DNA of 64,000 bases from Ostrinia nubilalis (Eukaryota; Arthropoda; Insecta; Lepidoptera; Crambidae), in assembly GCF_963855985.1 (NCBI RefSeq), contig NC_087096.1:1364001-1428000 (forward strand). Reading direction: 5' to 3'. Below, in pieces: positions 1-13,300 of this stretch (position 1 is its first letter; each line of letters begins with the position of its first letter). The translations under genes and the position numbers were made by a program. Below the pieces are notes generated by a model, which did no database searches, was not told the DNA's origin, and worked only from the letters and a program-made list of their open reading frames with translations.

Positions 1-264
1 AGGTTTTCGTTGACCTCCTCCCCCCCCTAAAAGTCTCACGTAATTTATGGACGCCCCCTAAAGAAAACACCACATCCTTTCACTCTCACTCAATCTCTTC
101 TCACATGATACTTTTCCCTTTCGTTAAACAAACATCCTCATCATGACGGTCTGTTTCAGACAGAGAGAAAGATATAGCTACACTGTTGTACAGGTCGTTC
201 ATCACCACTCTTTTTTTGTCACTTCCCTGCTCATTTTCATTGACCAAACAATATTGTCCTCAAC

Positions 265-1115
265 CGCGACGGTCTCCTTGTTGTCCTTGGTGATGTCCGC
301 GTTCTCGTGCAGGCCGAACACCTCGGGCTTGGCCAGCATAGGCAGCTGGTCACATCACGTCGCGTCGCTTCATGTCGGGCTGCAGGTAGCTGAGGTCTCG
401 ACTCACACACTTTCAATGAAAAATAATGTCCTCACCGCGACAGTCTCCTTGGTGATGTCCGCATTTTCATGCAGGCTGAAGACCTCGGGCTAGAGAGCTA
501 CACCGTTCCACAGAATCCCTCACATCTCTTTCCAAAACACACTAATGAACATGTTCTTACCGCGACGGTCTCCTTGTTGTCCTTGGTGATGTCTGCGTTC
601 TCGTGCAGGCCGAACACCTCGGGCTTATACTCGTAAATAGAGTGTGTGAGGAAGAAAAGACTGGACTATTTCACAGCATCGCTACTCGTAGATAGAATGA
701 GTGAGAAAAAAAAGGTCTCTCATCTCTTTCCAAAGCACACTTTCAATGAACAATAATGTCCTCACCGTGACAGTCTCCTTGGTCATGTCCGCATTTTCAT
801 GCAGGCTGAAGACCTCGGGCTAGAGAGAGTGAGAAAGAAAAACTACACCGTTCCACAGAATCTCTCTCACGTCTCTTTCCAAAACACACTAATGAACATG
901 TTCTCACCGCGACGGTCTCCTTGTTGTCCTTGGTGATGTCCGCGTTCTCGTGCAGACCGAAGACCTCGGGCTAGAGATAGTGAGAAAGAAAAACTACACC
1001 GTTCTACAGAATCTCTCTCACATCTCTTTCCAAAGTACACTTTCAATGAACAATTGTCCTCACCGCGACAGTCTCCTGGTGATGTCCGCATTTTCATGCA
1101 GGCTGAAGACTTGGG
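265..1115 (-). repeat. array of six X44-tail copies, potential mini-exons
   Basis: Six partial copies of the X44 3' end follow the exon. Each has a donor-like GT end, and each is preceded by AG. Coordinates are 1064-1115 (52 nt, two 1-bp deletions), 908-970 (63), 766-819 (54), 561-623 (63), 436-489 (54) and 265-345 (81). Five are multiples of three, open in frame and phase 0 at both ends, encoding variants of [20 protein letters not shown]. Several acceptors have strong pyrimidine tracts ending CTCTCTAG. Types alternate: A has DNK, while B lacks those nine bases. The copy at 265-345 has a weak donor, GTTGAG. Introns between copies would be about 71-142 nt, just spliceable. Whether any copy is used is unknown. 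Confidence 0.85.
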
Positions 1116-1188
1116 CTAGAGAGCTACACCGTTCCACAGAATCCCTCTCACGTCTCTTTCCAAAGCACACTAATGAACATGTTCTCAC

Positions 1189-1348
1189 CGCGACGGTCTC
1201 CTTGTTGTCCTTGGTGATGTCTGCGTTCTCGTGTAGACCGAAGACTTCGGGCTTGGCCAGCATGGGCAGCGCACGGATGTGCTCCAGCACCGAGTTGTAG
1301 TCCATGCTGGGCGGCATGCGGTAGTCGCCGCTCGGGGAGAACGAGTAG
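1189..1348 (-). CDS. dynein exon X44: C-terminal region, last exon in window
   Basis: It encodes [20 protein letters not shown], then [18 protein letters not shown] and TKDNKETVA at GCG|GTGAGA (phase 0). Acceptor CCTTTCAG. Homologues continue with an LLF/LLLTQ stretch that is not present below this position, so the next constitutive exon is outside the window. Confidence 0.92.
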
Positions 1349-4300
1349 CTGAAAGGTAGGAGACGGTTATACACTCGGCATCAAATAAATCGCACCTCCC
1401 GCGACAAGCACTTATCAAACGTATGCATCCCCACTTCCCACCAACATTGATACCATTTGAAAGCCTAGGTCTAAACTTCATTTCATTAAAGGAAAGGTTT
1501 TTACCCCAAAAATGTGTCTTTACAAGGATCCAGAGTCACTTCTTCAAAAAATAGGTAGTTACGCTATAGCCATTTTTATGACTATAAAACTGTTAAGTTG
1601 GGATTAATCGCTATCCATCTGTTAAAGAGGACACGTGAGATCTTTATTTGGTTTTATAACCATAAAAATTGGTCTAATTGATCCAAGAGGTGAGCCCAAA
1701 GTGGGGTCTATTTTCAAGTCATATTTATGGTATATGTTAATCATTTATTTAGAAATGAAATGTATTTTTCTTTAAGGATATTTTGGGCTTTCAAATAACA
1801 CCAATATTGTTGGGGTACTATAATTGTGTCAGAAGAAAATCTTTAAAGTTCGCGTCGCGGAAGGTGCGGTTTATTTGATGTTGAGTGTAGATGAACAACA
1901 CTGAAATATCCTTTTTTGGCACTGACAGAGGGGCCCCGGACCACCATGGCACCATCAATAGCGGATCGCTGGTTCCGACTTTTGCCACGGTGGAAACCAG
2001 GTAGTTGAACGAAGATGGTGGCGCCCTTCTGTCAATGTCGTCGGTGGGACATTTCAGTGTAGTTTATCTGTATGTCTCCTCAAAATTGTTACGTGCAAAA
2101 CTACATCAGTTTTTGACGCTCAAGAAGATAAGCCTTGAATCTGACAGGATATGCTTTTAAAACCAGATTCAAGGCTTATCTTCTTGAGCGTCAAAAACTG
2201 ATGTAGTTTTGCACGTAACAATTTTGAGGACTGTTTGCACGTATCTACTGTTGGTATCTGATCTTGTGCCTTGTTCTTCTTATTATCATTGTCATGTTTA
2301 TTGTTTCTGCCTTACTTAAACTTATGCCAAAATGTGTATGTGTCATCGTTGCTCAGTTGCGTCTTGTTTTTTTTTTTTAATGTTTACCTGCTCCTCTCCA
2401 CCACTACAATCAGGCGACCACTGAAAACCAGCGTCGTGGTGCTACGCCTCAGATCATAGAAAGAGAATAGATATGAAGTCGCGCGTAACTACAACGAGAA
2501 CCAGTGTCCCCACATTTCCCCCACCACAGCTCCCACACACACATTCAACTGTGTAAAAACAAAGCGACTGAGAGTCTACGACAACATGTGCAACCGGCTT
2601 AAAAGTGCTGTGATTGGCCAGAAGGCATGCCTTCTGGCCAATCAATGGCCGCGTGACGTGACGCACACTAAGAAAACGCTAGTGAGAGAACAAAGATAAA
2701 ATGGAGTCGACAAGATATCGATACTTTAAATCGCTAGGGGCAAGGCTCGAAACTGATTTCACAAAATGCTTATGTATGAAAACCTTTTTATTATTATACG
2801 TTATTATTAACTACTATCACGCATTTACTTTTTAATTATGGCGATCTGCGTACCGCATATGTTTATCAAAAATAATGCCTATATTAGGCTTTCAACTAGC
2901 TCTTATAGTAATTACATAGTTGACAGTTACTAATTACTTCTACTGTTAATATTTTTTTTTTGTAAAATCTTATAATCGCAAGTAACACATCATTTTTTTA
3001 TTTAAAATTACAAAATAGAAAATTATAATTTACTTCTATTTATCGATAATAGGAAACCGCATTAGAACACGAGCACGGCACTATGTTACGACCGGCACAT
3101 GCGGCCGTACTGTGTATTTTCACACGACAGTGGATATCGGAAGAAATTAAATACATTGCGCAGTAGTTGAGCATGACATAAAGTGGTTGCTAACTAAATC
3201 GTCAATGTACAAGTGTGTTAGAATTTTTATCACCACTGATTTCGATATCGCAGTAACTGTTACGGCACTGAATTCGTTCGTAAAAATGTTTAGTTTTTTT
3301 TATTTATAAGCAAAATACCAATGGATTTGCAATACTTACATGTAGTAAATGACTCCATTGTTCCTGTAGTTCTTCGTTTCACTTGTTTTATTGCACGTAA
3401 CGACGCATTATCCAAAATATCGGAGAACATTTCCTTAGTACGACTGAATCGCGACTAACCTAGCTACGCGGCCGATGTTCGTTTCTGGGCATATCGCGGA
3501 GACACGCGCCACGCCCCCGTTTCACATCTATTCCCTTCTATGATCTGAGTGCTACGCACTGCAGCATTATGCTGAGTGGAAGCCTATTTGGCATAATTTT
3601 TAAATTTTTTTTTTATCGTATTAATATTATGTAATTTGTTGTTCTAGTGTGCCAAATAAATGTATTTTCTTTCTTTCTTCTTTCTTTCTTTCTATGTAAC
3701 CATAGACAGCTACGCCACCGACAACAGTCACAGAATAAAAAGTATTTTTTTTGTCTAAAAACAGGTAACATTTACAAGTTACACAGGGTACAACATTGGT
3801 ATGAGACAAAAGGGTCTTACTTAGGTCCACAGTGATTGCAGTGAGTGGCGGATATCGTGATCGCGATATTCCTTGGTGGTCTGAGCAAATTAAACCTAGC
3901 TAGGTGGTTAGTGACTGTAAAGGGTGGTCATTAGCCGCTACCGGTGACATATTGTCATGGAGATTGAGTTACAAGTACACCACCACTAAATTACGTGTTA
4001 GAAATTAAGAATTCGAGAGAGCTTATCAGCAGCCTCTAGTAGCTGTCGGTCGGTGTCCCGTTTACGCTCAGCTTTACTTAATGTAAAGGCTGTAAAAACA
4101 GAACGGGTTACTGGCGCGCGTCAATGCTTTAAAGTAGTTTAAAGCGATGGGTACTGCTAGCACTCGCCCTCTTACGATATGTTACTTTTACGAACCATGA
4201 TCCGTACAATTTTGACACGCGCAGGCAACGCGTTTCGTTTGGCGAGGCTTTTTTAGTTTTTTATTGCTTTGTATTCTATATCGACAAAAGTCCCACGTTC

Positions 4301-7300
4301 CTCATGTCAGTCACTCACTCGGGGTCGGTGGTGACCTCATCGTTGTAGAAGATGGACAGCAGCGACATGATGAGCCGCCGGTCCTTGTCGTCGGTCACGC
4401 GGCCGCCGTAGTTGCATTCTCCCGCTAGGTAGTTGAGCGCGTCGAAAGGAGTCTCGGCGTATTCGGTCAGGAACATCTGTGGGATATGATACATTGATCA
4501 TTTGTTGCCAGCTGCAAGCGAAATGACACACATCTCTCGTACAGCATTTTTTCATCTAAAATGCTAAACTTATAACACTTTGATTTATAAGAGCAGTCAT
4601 CTTGCGACTGAGTTTCTTGCGCTGCTTCTTCTCAGCACTGCACAGTATGTTATGAGACTGTATAATCGGACATTCTCATTTATTTGATGAACCGTATAGA
4701 GCTCAGTTATACAAACATGATAGTAAAACTCCCGTTTGAAAATTCCAAGTAGTTTTCGCGGTATAAAAATTCAAAGTTACCTATTTTTTTACTTCAAAAT
4801 TATGCAAAAATATTCTCACTCGTTAACTAATAACATTTAATTCAGAATTGTTATAATACTTCATAGAGCTCTTAAAACTACACGTAATAAGCGTATTAAG
4901 TGCTTCGTAAACGCATTCAGTTAATTAGGAAAAATGATTTTAGTGATTTTTGTTTTTATTTTTTTTGTCAATTATACCTTAATATATGCAAACATTTTTA
5001 ATTGCAAGATATAGTCTGATATTTAATCTAATTGTATAAAAAAAATCAGCTTTAAATTCCGTGATATATTTGAGGAAAATCAAATTGAAAATATGCGCCA
5101 TTTAGAATTGTAAATTTCCCATCACTTTTTAATAGCAATATTTCTTTTGGATGTTTAAATATCATCAGCTCGATTGTACCAAATTATTGTATTGACATTC
5201 GATTTACATAGGTTTCAAATCGATGAGAAAATTATTAAAGGTAGGCTAAATTCGACTTCCTAGATTTGTTTACATACTTTTTTAGTTAGTTACTTACATA
5301 CAACTTAAGTTAATATAAGAGTGTTAAAAAAGAAAAAAGACTCGACTTGAGAACCTCCTCCTTTTTTTGAAGTCGGTTAAAAATAATGTGAATGTGACTT
5401 TTTAGAACCTTCAACACTATGCACATAACAGGCGGGATTTGAAACTTTTTAGACATGAATTATTCCTTCCAAAATTGTCGACCCTAGACGCGTAAAAATT
5501 TTATTAAGACGTTTTATGTTTTTTCTCAAATATATCACGGAGTTTAAAGCTGATTTTATTAATACAATTAGATTAAATATCAGACTATATCTTGCAATTA
5601 AAAATGTTTGCATATATTAAGGAGTAATTGAGAAAAAAAATAAAAACAAAAATCACTAAAATCATTTTTCCTAATTAACTGAATGCGTTTACGAAGCACT
5701 TAATACGCTTATTACGTGTAGTTTTAAGAGCTCTATGAAGTATTATAACAATTCTGAATTAAATGTTATTAGTTAACGAGTGAGAATATTTTTTCATAAT
5801 ATTGAAGTAAAAAAATAGGTAACTTTGAATTTTTATACCGCGAAAACTACTTGGAATTTTCAAACGGGAGTTTTACTATCATGTTTGTATAACTGAGCTC
5901 TATACGTTTCATCAAATCAATGAGAATGTCCGATTATACAGTCCCATAACACACTGTGCACTGGCCCATTTATTGTCCCGACGCAGTGGTAGGGTTAATA
6001 TTGGGACGTGTAAAAGCGCTTTTTAAAAGCCTATTTGCAAAAATAAATTAATTATATGAATTTTTTATTTTTTATCGAGCAAGCGAAAAGTTGTGGGTTC
6101 AATTCCCCCTGAATCAGTCTTTTTTCATAAGTTAGACAAGAGGGAGGTGATAGGGCCACCCCCCCATCCAACCACAATGTGGACAGATGACCTCAGAAAG
6201 GTTGTAGGAAGGCTCTGCATGTAGGACGTTATCAAACGGCCAATTTGGAAATCATTGGGGGAGGCCTATGTTCAGCAGTGACGTCCTGTGGCTGATACAG
6301 TCTGAGACGTAAGAAGTACCTGTAATATAAGAAAGGTGTCGAATTGTAACACCAGTCTAAAATAAACCACACAATAGACGTGTTCCCTTTCACCGGTATA
6401 CTTCAATACCAATCTGCATGTTTACAAAAGAAAAGGTTTAGTGTACCTGCAGCTGCATAATACAGATGCGCAGATCACTCTCATTGAACTCGTACTGTAT
6501 ATTCCATCCCAGTGGGCCGAAGGCGCGGCGCTCCTGCACGATAAATAAATATCCTTAGACATTTTACACTGCGCTTCTAGTCCCAAACTAAGCAAAGCTT
6601 GTACTATACGAACTTGTACGATGCCGTGAAAGAAGCACAGCGCGAACAGCAGCCGCCGCCATTCCTCCGTCCGCGGGCACGAGATATAGAACTCCGGGTC
6701 GCAGATTGGGTCGGATATGTACGAGCGGTAGATGTTGTTCTTGAGGCCTTTCGGCGCTTCGTTCGTCATTTTTACACCTGAGGAATAGGAACATTTTAAA
6801 ACACTAACTGGGTAGACCGGCACTACTCCCGTTTCGTTCCAAAACGCCAATACAAAATAACCCTGCCAGTGAAGGTCCCTACTTGTCCCTAGGTCGAGAG
6901 TCAAATCGACAGCAGCACATTATTGTTATGACACTTATTGCAACAAAATAAGATGTCACAGTGTTAAACTTGGTGAGCATCATCCCCACCCTTAACGAAT
7001 GCTGATTTATTCTAGAAATGCACCAAATGTAGGTTCAATTTAATACGAACGTTCGGCCGAATATAGGTCCAAAATGTACCTAAATTCTAGTTTTCTAATT
7101 TTGTCTGCGTTAATGACGTATTAATGTCTAGAATAGTTGACAACATCAGATCATTCTGACTCATACTGTTCTGCAGCACAGTGACAGGGAACGCCCGACT
7201 AGGGTATGACGTCAGCCAGCACCGGAAGCTGTGGTGCGTGTATTTTATGAAGTACGTCATATCTATCGCAAAACAAACGAAACAAGAATAAGGGCGAGGA

Positions 7301-10300
7301 CGTCTCTTCAATTGTTGATAGTATGTAATAGCAAGTGTAGACGTGTTGCTGTAGCAAAATGGCTTGGGCTGAAACACTGACACTGGTTCATAGGTACTGA
7401 CCACAGATCACAGAAACTAAAGGGAGATGTGACAAGGGGGCGGGGCCGGTATCGCAGCAATATGCCCAAAAACAGAACACATTTCTCGTAAAAGCAATGA
7501 TGACAGCAGCGACGTCATAATGTAAACAGTTTACATTGCATGCGTAGTACTAATAGTCCAGTCAATGAATGCCTTAACGACGGTGTAGAGAGAAATCCGT
7601 GGAACACAATTTCTGACCTCGGGACTTTATTTAGACTAGTTAGGAGGTGAACATAGCAAAAGTCCCCGCCCTTAAACCCCCTTAATATACGCACGGTGCA
7701 GTCCCCTCCCTGGATCTAGGCTTAACATGCTTCCGCATGTGTAAAATGTTTGCTTAATGTTGATTTAGTCGATTTGCTCCTGATGGGAACATGTAAGACA
7801 AAAAATAAATTTCCAATATTACAGACCTTCTAGAGCAGATGCCGTGAAAACTATAAAAGATATAGAAAAACTTGACTATCTCACCTGTAGCAAATTGAAT
7901 CCCACCAAAAACATTCTGTAAAAAACTAGCCAAGTCTCGATGGAGCTGCTTGTTTATCTCTAAAAAGTAATGAAATCTAGACAAAGTCGTGCCAAGTCTA
8001 TGGTTCCTTACTGCAATTTCTTTATTATTCTAGTTAGTGTTGTGTGACTTGGCCGTTGAAGGGTACAAAACCAGGTGCTCCATGACACCATTGCACCAAT
8101 CTGTCGCCAGAACCGCAACCCATTGACGATGGAAAATTGCCACATTGAAAACGTTGATTCAATAACCAGTCAAGTAGGCTTGATAAAGCTGCGTATTTCA
8201 ATAATACTTTATGTATGATTATTATCTTATAAAGATTGTTCAACGGCCAAGTCACAAAACATTAACTATAATAATAAAGAAATTGCAGTAAGGAACCATA
8301 GACTTGGCACGAATTTGTCTAGATTTCATTACTTTTTAGAGATAAACAAGCAGCTCCATCGAGACTTGGCTAGTTTTTTACAGAATGTTTTTGGTGGGAT
8401 TTCACTTCTTTTTGTAGTAAGTGGCATAATTATTTAACGTCGTCGTCTTTTCTTTTAAAATTATCGACATTTTTTTATGATATTAAACACAAATAAACTA
8501 AACGACTTTTAAAATGGACAACAAAGCAGAAGTTGTTTTAATAACTTAACCTTAGCCAACCTCACCATATAATAAACGAAATCAACGAAATTCAAATATT
8601 TACACAACATTCAACTTAATCGTCGGGGCGATCTAGAAAGGAAAAAAATCTGGACACCGCGGTGCAGAAAAATGACGCTCAAAGTGCTAGCGCCATCTAG
8701 CGGTGAGCGGTATAGGCGAACACCACGGTGCCGGTGTGTGGCGCTAGTAGTATTGATTATGAATGTGGTGTTACTCCAGATCTTCGATTTTCCTAGTTTT
8801 TATAGTTTTCCCTTTATGTAGTCATTAAACCCTAACTCTGTACCAAATTTCAGCTCTCTGAGTATATGGGAAGTACTAATTCTATTTTGATGATCATCAG
8901 TGAGTGAGTGAGTGTCATAAATGCGAAATTTTGCTTTCGCTTAACTTTGAAACTAAATGACCTACGGACTTGAAATTTCGGATTTTAAGTATGTGATTAT
9001 AGCTTACTAGATAACGAAAATTTCAGCGTTCTGGTCTTATCCAGAGGTTTTCAAATAGAGGCCTAAAAATGCGGCGAAATGGTTCCAGTAAAGGATGGTA
9101 CGGCAGTGTTTGCTTCGCGCTCGACTTGTCGGGGGCACTGCCGTGCCCCCAGATATGCTTTTTTTGGTTCATAGTAGTTATGTCACTAGGACGCATAGTT
9201 TCCGAGGATTAAGCGAAAAACCGAAAAGTAGTACCTTTAAACCCCCCTCTCCCCGCCGGCTCAAGGGCTAAGGGCGGGGACTTTTGCTATGTTCACCTCC
9301 TAACTAGTCTAAATAAAGTCCCGAAGTCAGAAATTGTGTTCCACGGTTTTCCATCTATAATGCTTTATTGACTGGACTATAAAGATTATTCGAACGTTGA
9401 GTACTGATACCGCAGTAGATAATGAGCATACATTTTGATTTCTTTGTGTGTGTGAATTTCTAATGCGACACTGAGTTTCGAACTCAGCGCATTAGTTGGC
9501 ATCTCTCTGTATCTCTATGGTACTGACCGTTCTGCAGCACAGTAACAGGGAACGCCCGACTAGGGTACGACGTCAGCCAGTAACGAAAGCCGTGGTGCGT
9601 GTATTAGAACTACGACATGTCTATCGCAAAACAAACTAAATATAGAAAGGAGGCACGTCTCGGCAATCGTAGATAGTATGTAATAGCAAATGTAAAGCCT
9701 GGTCCGTGAGCACGTAGAATTTTGTCCAATGACCCCAAGCTACCCATCCTTATCGCTCGCGCGTAATTATATTGCTGTTGCGACTGTGCGACGGGCGCCC
9801 GCAGTGAGTGTGCGAGTGCGACAGCAACATATTTACGCGTGAGCGATAAGGATGGGTAGCTTGGGGTCATTGGACAAAATTCTACTCGCTCACGGACCAG
9901 GCTTTAGACGTGTTGTAAAATGATCTGGCTTGGGCTGAAACACACACTGGTTCATAGGTACTGACCGTTCTGCAGCACAGTGACAGGGAACGCCCGACTA
10001 GGGTATGACGTCAGCCAGCACCGGAAGCTGTGGTGCTTGTATTATGAACTACGTCATATCTATCGCAAAACAAACGAAACAAGAATAAGGGCGAGGACGT
10101 CTCGTCAATTGTTGATAGTATGTAATAGCAGGTGTAGACGTGTTGCTGTAGCAAAATGATCTGGCTTGGGCTGAAACACTGACATTGGTTCATAGGTACT
10201 GACCACAGATCACAGAAACTAAAGGGAGATGTGACAAGGGGGCGGGGCCGGTGTCGCAGCAATATGCCCAAAAACAGAACACATTGCTCGTGACAGCAAT

Positions 10301-13300
10301 GATGACAGCACAGTTTACATTGCATGCGTAGTACTAAAGATTATTCGAACGTTAAGTACTGATACCGCAGGGGATAATGAGCACATATTGATTTCTTTGA
10401 GTGTGTGAATTTCTAATGCGACACTGAGTTTCGAACTCAGTGCATTAGTTGGCATCTCTCTATATCTCTATGGTACTGACCGTTCTGGAGCACAGTGACA
10501 GGGAACGCCCGACTAGGGTACGACGTCAGCCAGCATCGGAAGCTGTGGTGCGTGGCCTGGGGGACGATGACCTCGGCGCAGATGCGCTCCAACTCGCCCA
10601 TCCAAGAATCCATGACGTGGCAGTTCTGCAGCACCACCCAGCCGCCCGTCTGGATGGCTTGGTTTATCATGTTCGCTGCTATGGGACCCTGGGGTAGTAC
10701 AAGAGATATTTTACATGAAGATTTTGAGCATTAGGAAAAGAAGCATATTTTTACCCGACTACGGCAAAGCAAAAGGAGGGTTATGATTTTGACAGGCTAT
10801 GTATGTATGTATGTATGTATGTTCATGTGTACTTGCATAGTAATTTTCATGTTTGGAAAGGCGTAGTCACACGTTACATATACCGTAGCACTTTGACAAC
10901 GTGTGACTACGCCTTTCCAAACATGAAAATTACTATGCAACTACATTAGCAACTTTGTTCAGTTCAGTATTCTGAAAATCTTGTTTTATACTTTTCAGCG
11001 TCGTTTTTTGTCGTAGTTGGGTTTTAGTTTTTTTTTGGCCAAACTGCTTATGATCTCTCTCTTCATAAGAGACTATCTTGATAAGTCTGTATACAGGGTG
11101 TTAGGTAAATGGATATATGAGCCGACAGAAGCCCATGTTAACATAGGCATATAAATGGTATGGTGAAGTCAGAAAATTGATATCTTCATTTTAATTATTT
11201 TAATTTTCATGCAAATCGCATTTTATAAAATTTATTTTATATGAAAATTAAAAAAAAAAAAATATGATATCAAATTTCTGACTTCACCATACCATTTATA
11301 TGCCCTTGTTAACATGGGCTAGTGTCGGCTCATATACCCATTTACCTAACACCCTGTAGTTATCTCTTTAGCTCTAAATGTTTTATTCTCTTAAGTTTGT
11401 GGCATCAATCAAATACGACGAAGAGGAGGACCTATCGAGCTTATAAGAGAGCGAAAAAGCCGTGCAACGATTAAAAAAAAATCTAATCTAGTCTCGCCCC
11501 AATGATAAATGATTATCCCTTAGCTTAACCATTCTCATCGCAAAGATATGATCCGTAAGCTAGGGACCACGGAGAACTTCTTATCATGTTATTGGGGTCA
11601 GCTAACAGGAAAAGGATCAATGGCGAGCAGCGATCTTTTTAATACTCCTCCAGCTCAAAATCTTTTGCTTTATGATTTAAGAAATCAGCAGTAGTTCACA
11701 CCTGCCCCTGTCCCAGCGAGATGGTCTCGAAGCTGACGACCTTCTTCTCCATGGAGAACTTGACGAGCCCCGACATGGGGTCGGAGCCAGCCGACAGAAT
11801 GAAGATGAGCGGCGAGCAGCAGTTGCTGTCATTATACGACTTCTCCAGGTCGAATGGCGGCGGTTCGATGTACACCCGACCCATTTCCTCGACCACGTAT
11901 TGTTGTACGAGCGGAATCAGCTTGTCCGGGCGGATACATCTGATAAAACGTTTAAAATCAACGAGGGCTAGGGTATAGCGCTATCTAGCGAGTAAGGTTC
12001 CCTCACTCGCTAGTGACAATACCACAGAATAATAATAAGTACTACGTACAGAAGTTTTACTTCGCGAAGGTATTTAAAAAAATGTATGCTCAATGTCATT
12101 AACAATATGGTGTAATTTAGCCTGTCTCAAGAGTCAAGCACCATTTTGTTGACAAACGTCAGTGATCGGCACTGCGCCGAAGCTATAGGGCTGACTTCGG
12201 TAAAATGATGTGACGTGAGGTGCCAAACTGCGGAAAATGGCGGAGGAAATACATGATTTAGCATGAATTATCATGAATAATATTAACTACTCATTTACCT
12301 CTCAGTGTCTTTAGGCAACTTAAAAAAGTACATTTTGTGTTTTTATTATTATTTAGGCAGTTAAATACTGCACAGTTTTTAGTACACCATTTTCTTTATT
12401 TTCTTCCATCATACACAAGAATACGCGTGCGTAAGTCAATGTTCGCTCGTATGTGAGGCCTTGTCGAATAGTATCCTGTAGGTGGGCCATCGTGCGTGTT
12501 TTGTTTTCGATGTAAACTCGCGGAGATGAACTGGCCTGACAATACTGACAATAGTGACAGTGATGCTAAATTCTGATGTGCACTGCGCTGAAGCAGCAAG
12601 ACCAGGAGGAACTCAGTAAATTGACGCCAGTGGCGAGTGACAGAACATTACTCGGTAGTGGCGCTAACTTGCGAGTACAAATAAAGTAGCTATTAAGGTT
12701 ATTCATTGCACTATGCTCCTCTAAATAAGCGTATATGTTTCCTGACTTCATTCGCACTGTAAATATAACATCCGCAAAATGAAATGAATTAAGCATTAGA
12801 TTTTATGGTTGTGCATAAATTGAACCGAAGCAAAGCTGTGTGCATGTTATATGGCTAAGATTATTGTGGCAAATAGGTACGCCATTAAACATTATGGAAC
12901 AATAAACATTGTGTAGTAATGGAAGCTTATCTTAAATTCTTCTAGTTAAAGCAAGATATCAAAGACTGACCTCAGTATGATGAGTTTGGGAATACCCTTG
13001 ATGTTTTCGTATGGCGGTGGCAGCGTGTTCTCATGCGGCGCAGACAAGTCGTAGAAGTCCTTCCAGCCCTTTACGTTGCGCTCGAAATTCTCCTTGAAGC
13101 CGCGAAGGCTGCCAAAACATGTGTTCTAATTCAGTTTCCCTAATATGTAGTTGGATTACAGAGGTTCCGGGTTCAATTCTCAGTGGGGACAAAATTACGT
13201 GTTCTTTTTAGTTGATGGTATTGCTTGTTCTGAGTCTGCCTGGCTAGTTACCATCTAACCCTGCTGCCGTAACAGGCAGTTTGAGGCGGTTGAAAGTAAG

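Larger units (their letters stand above)
7402..9519. mobile_element. hAT-like MITE, copy split by a Harbinger-like insert
   Basis: The ends CACAGATCAC and CTCTATG are flanked by the 8-bp duplication GTACTGAC (7394-7401 and 9520-9527), the same target as the copy at 10204. The interior is interrupted at 7554-9379. Both copies therefore descend from one insertion on the X40 donor that was later duplicated. Confidence 0.85.

Noticed and set aside
7087..7404. A separate small gene with [18 protein letters not shown]
   Set aside because: It is a copied tail of dynein exon X40 running into repeat sequence.
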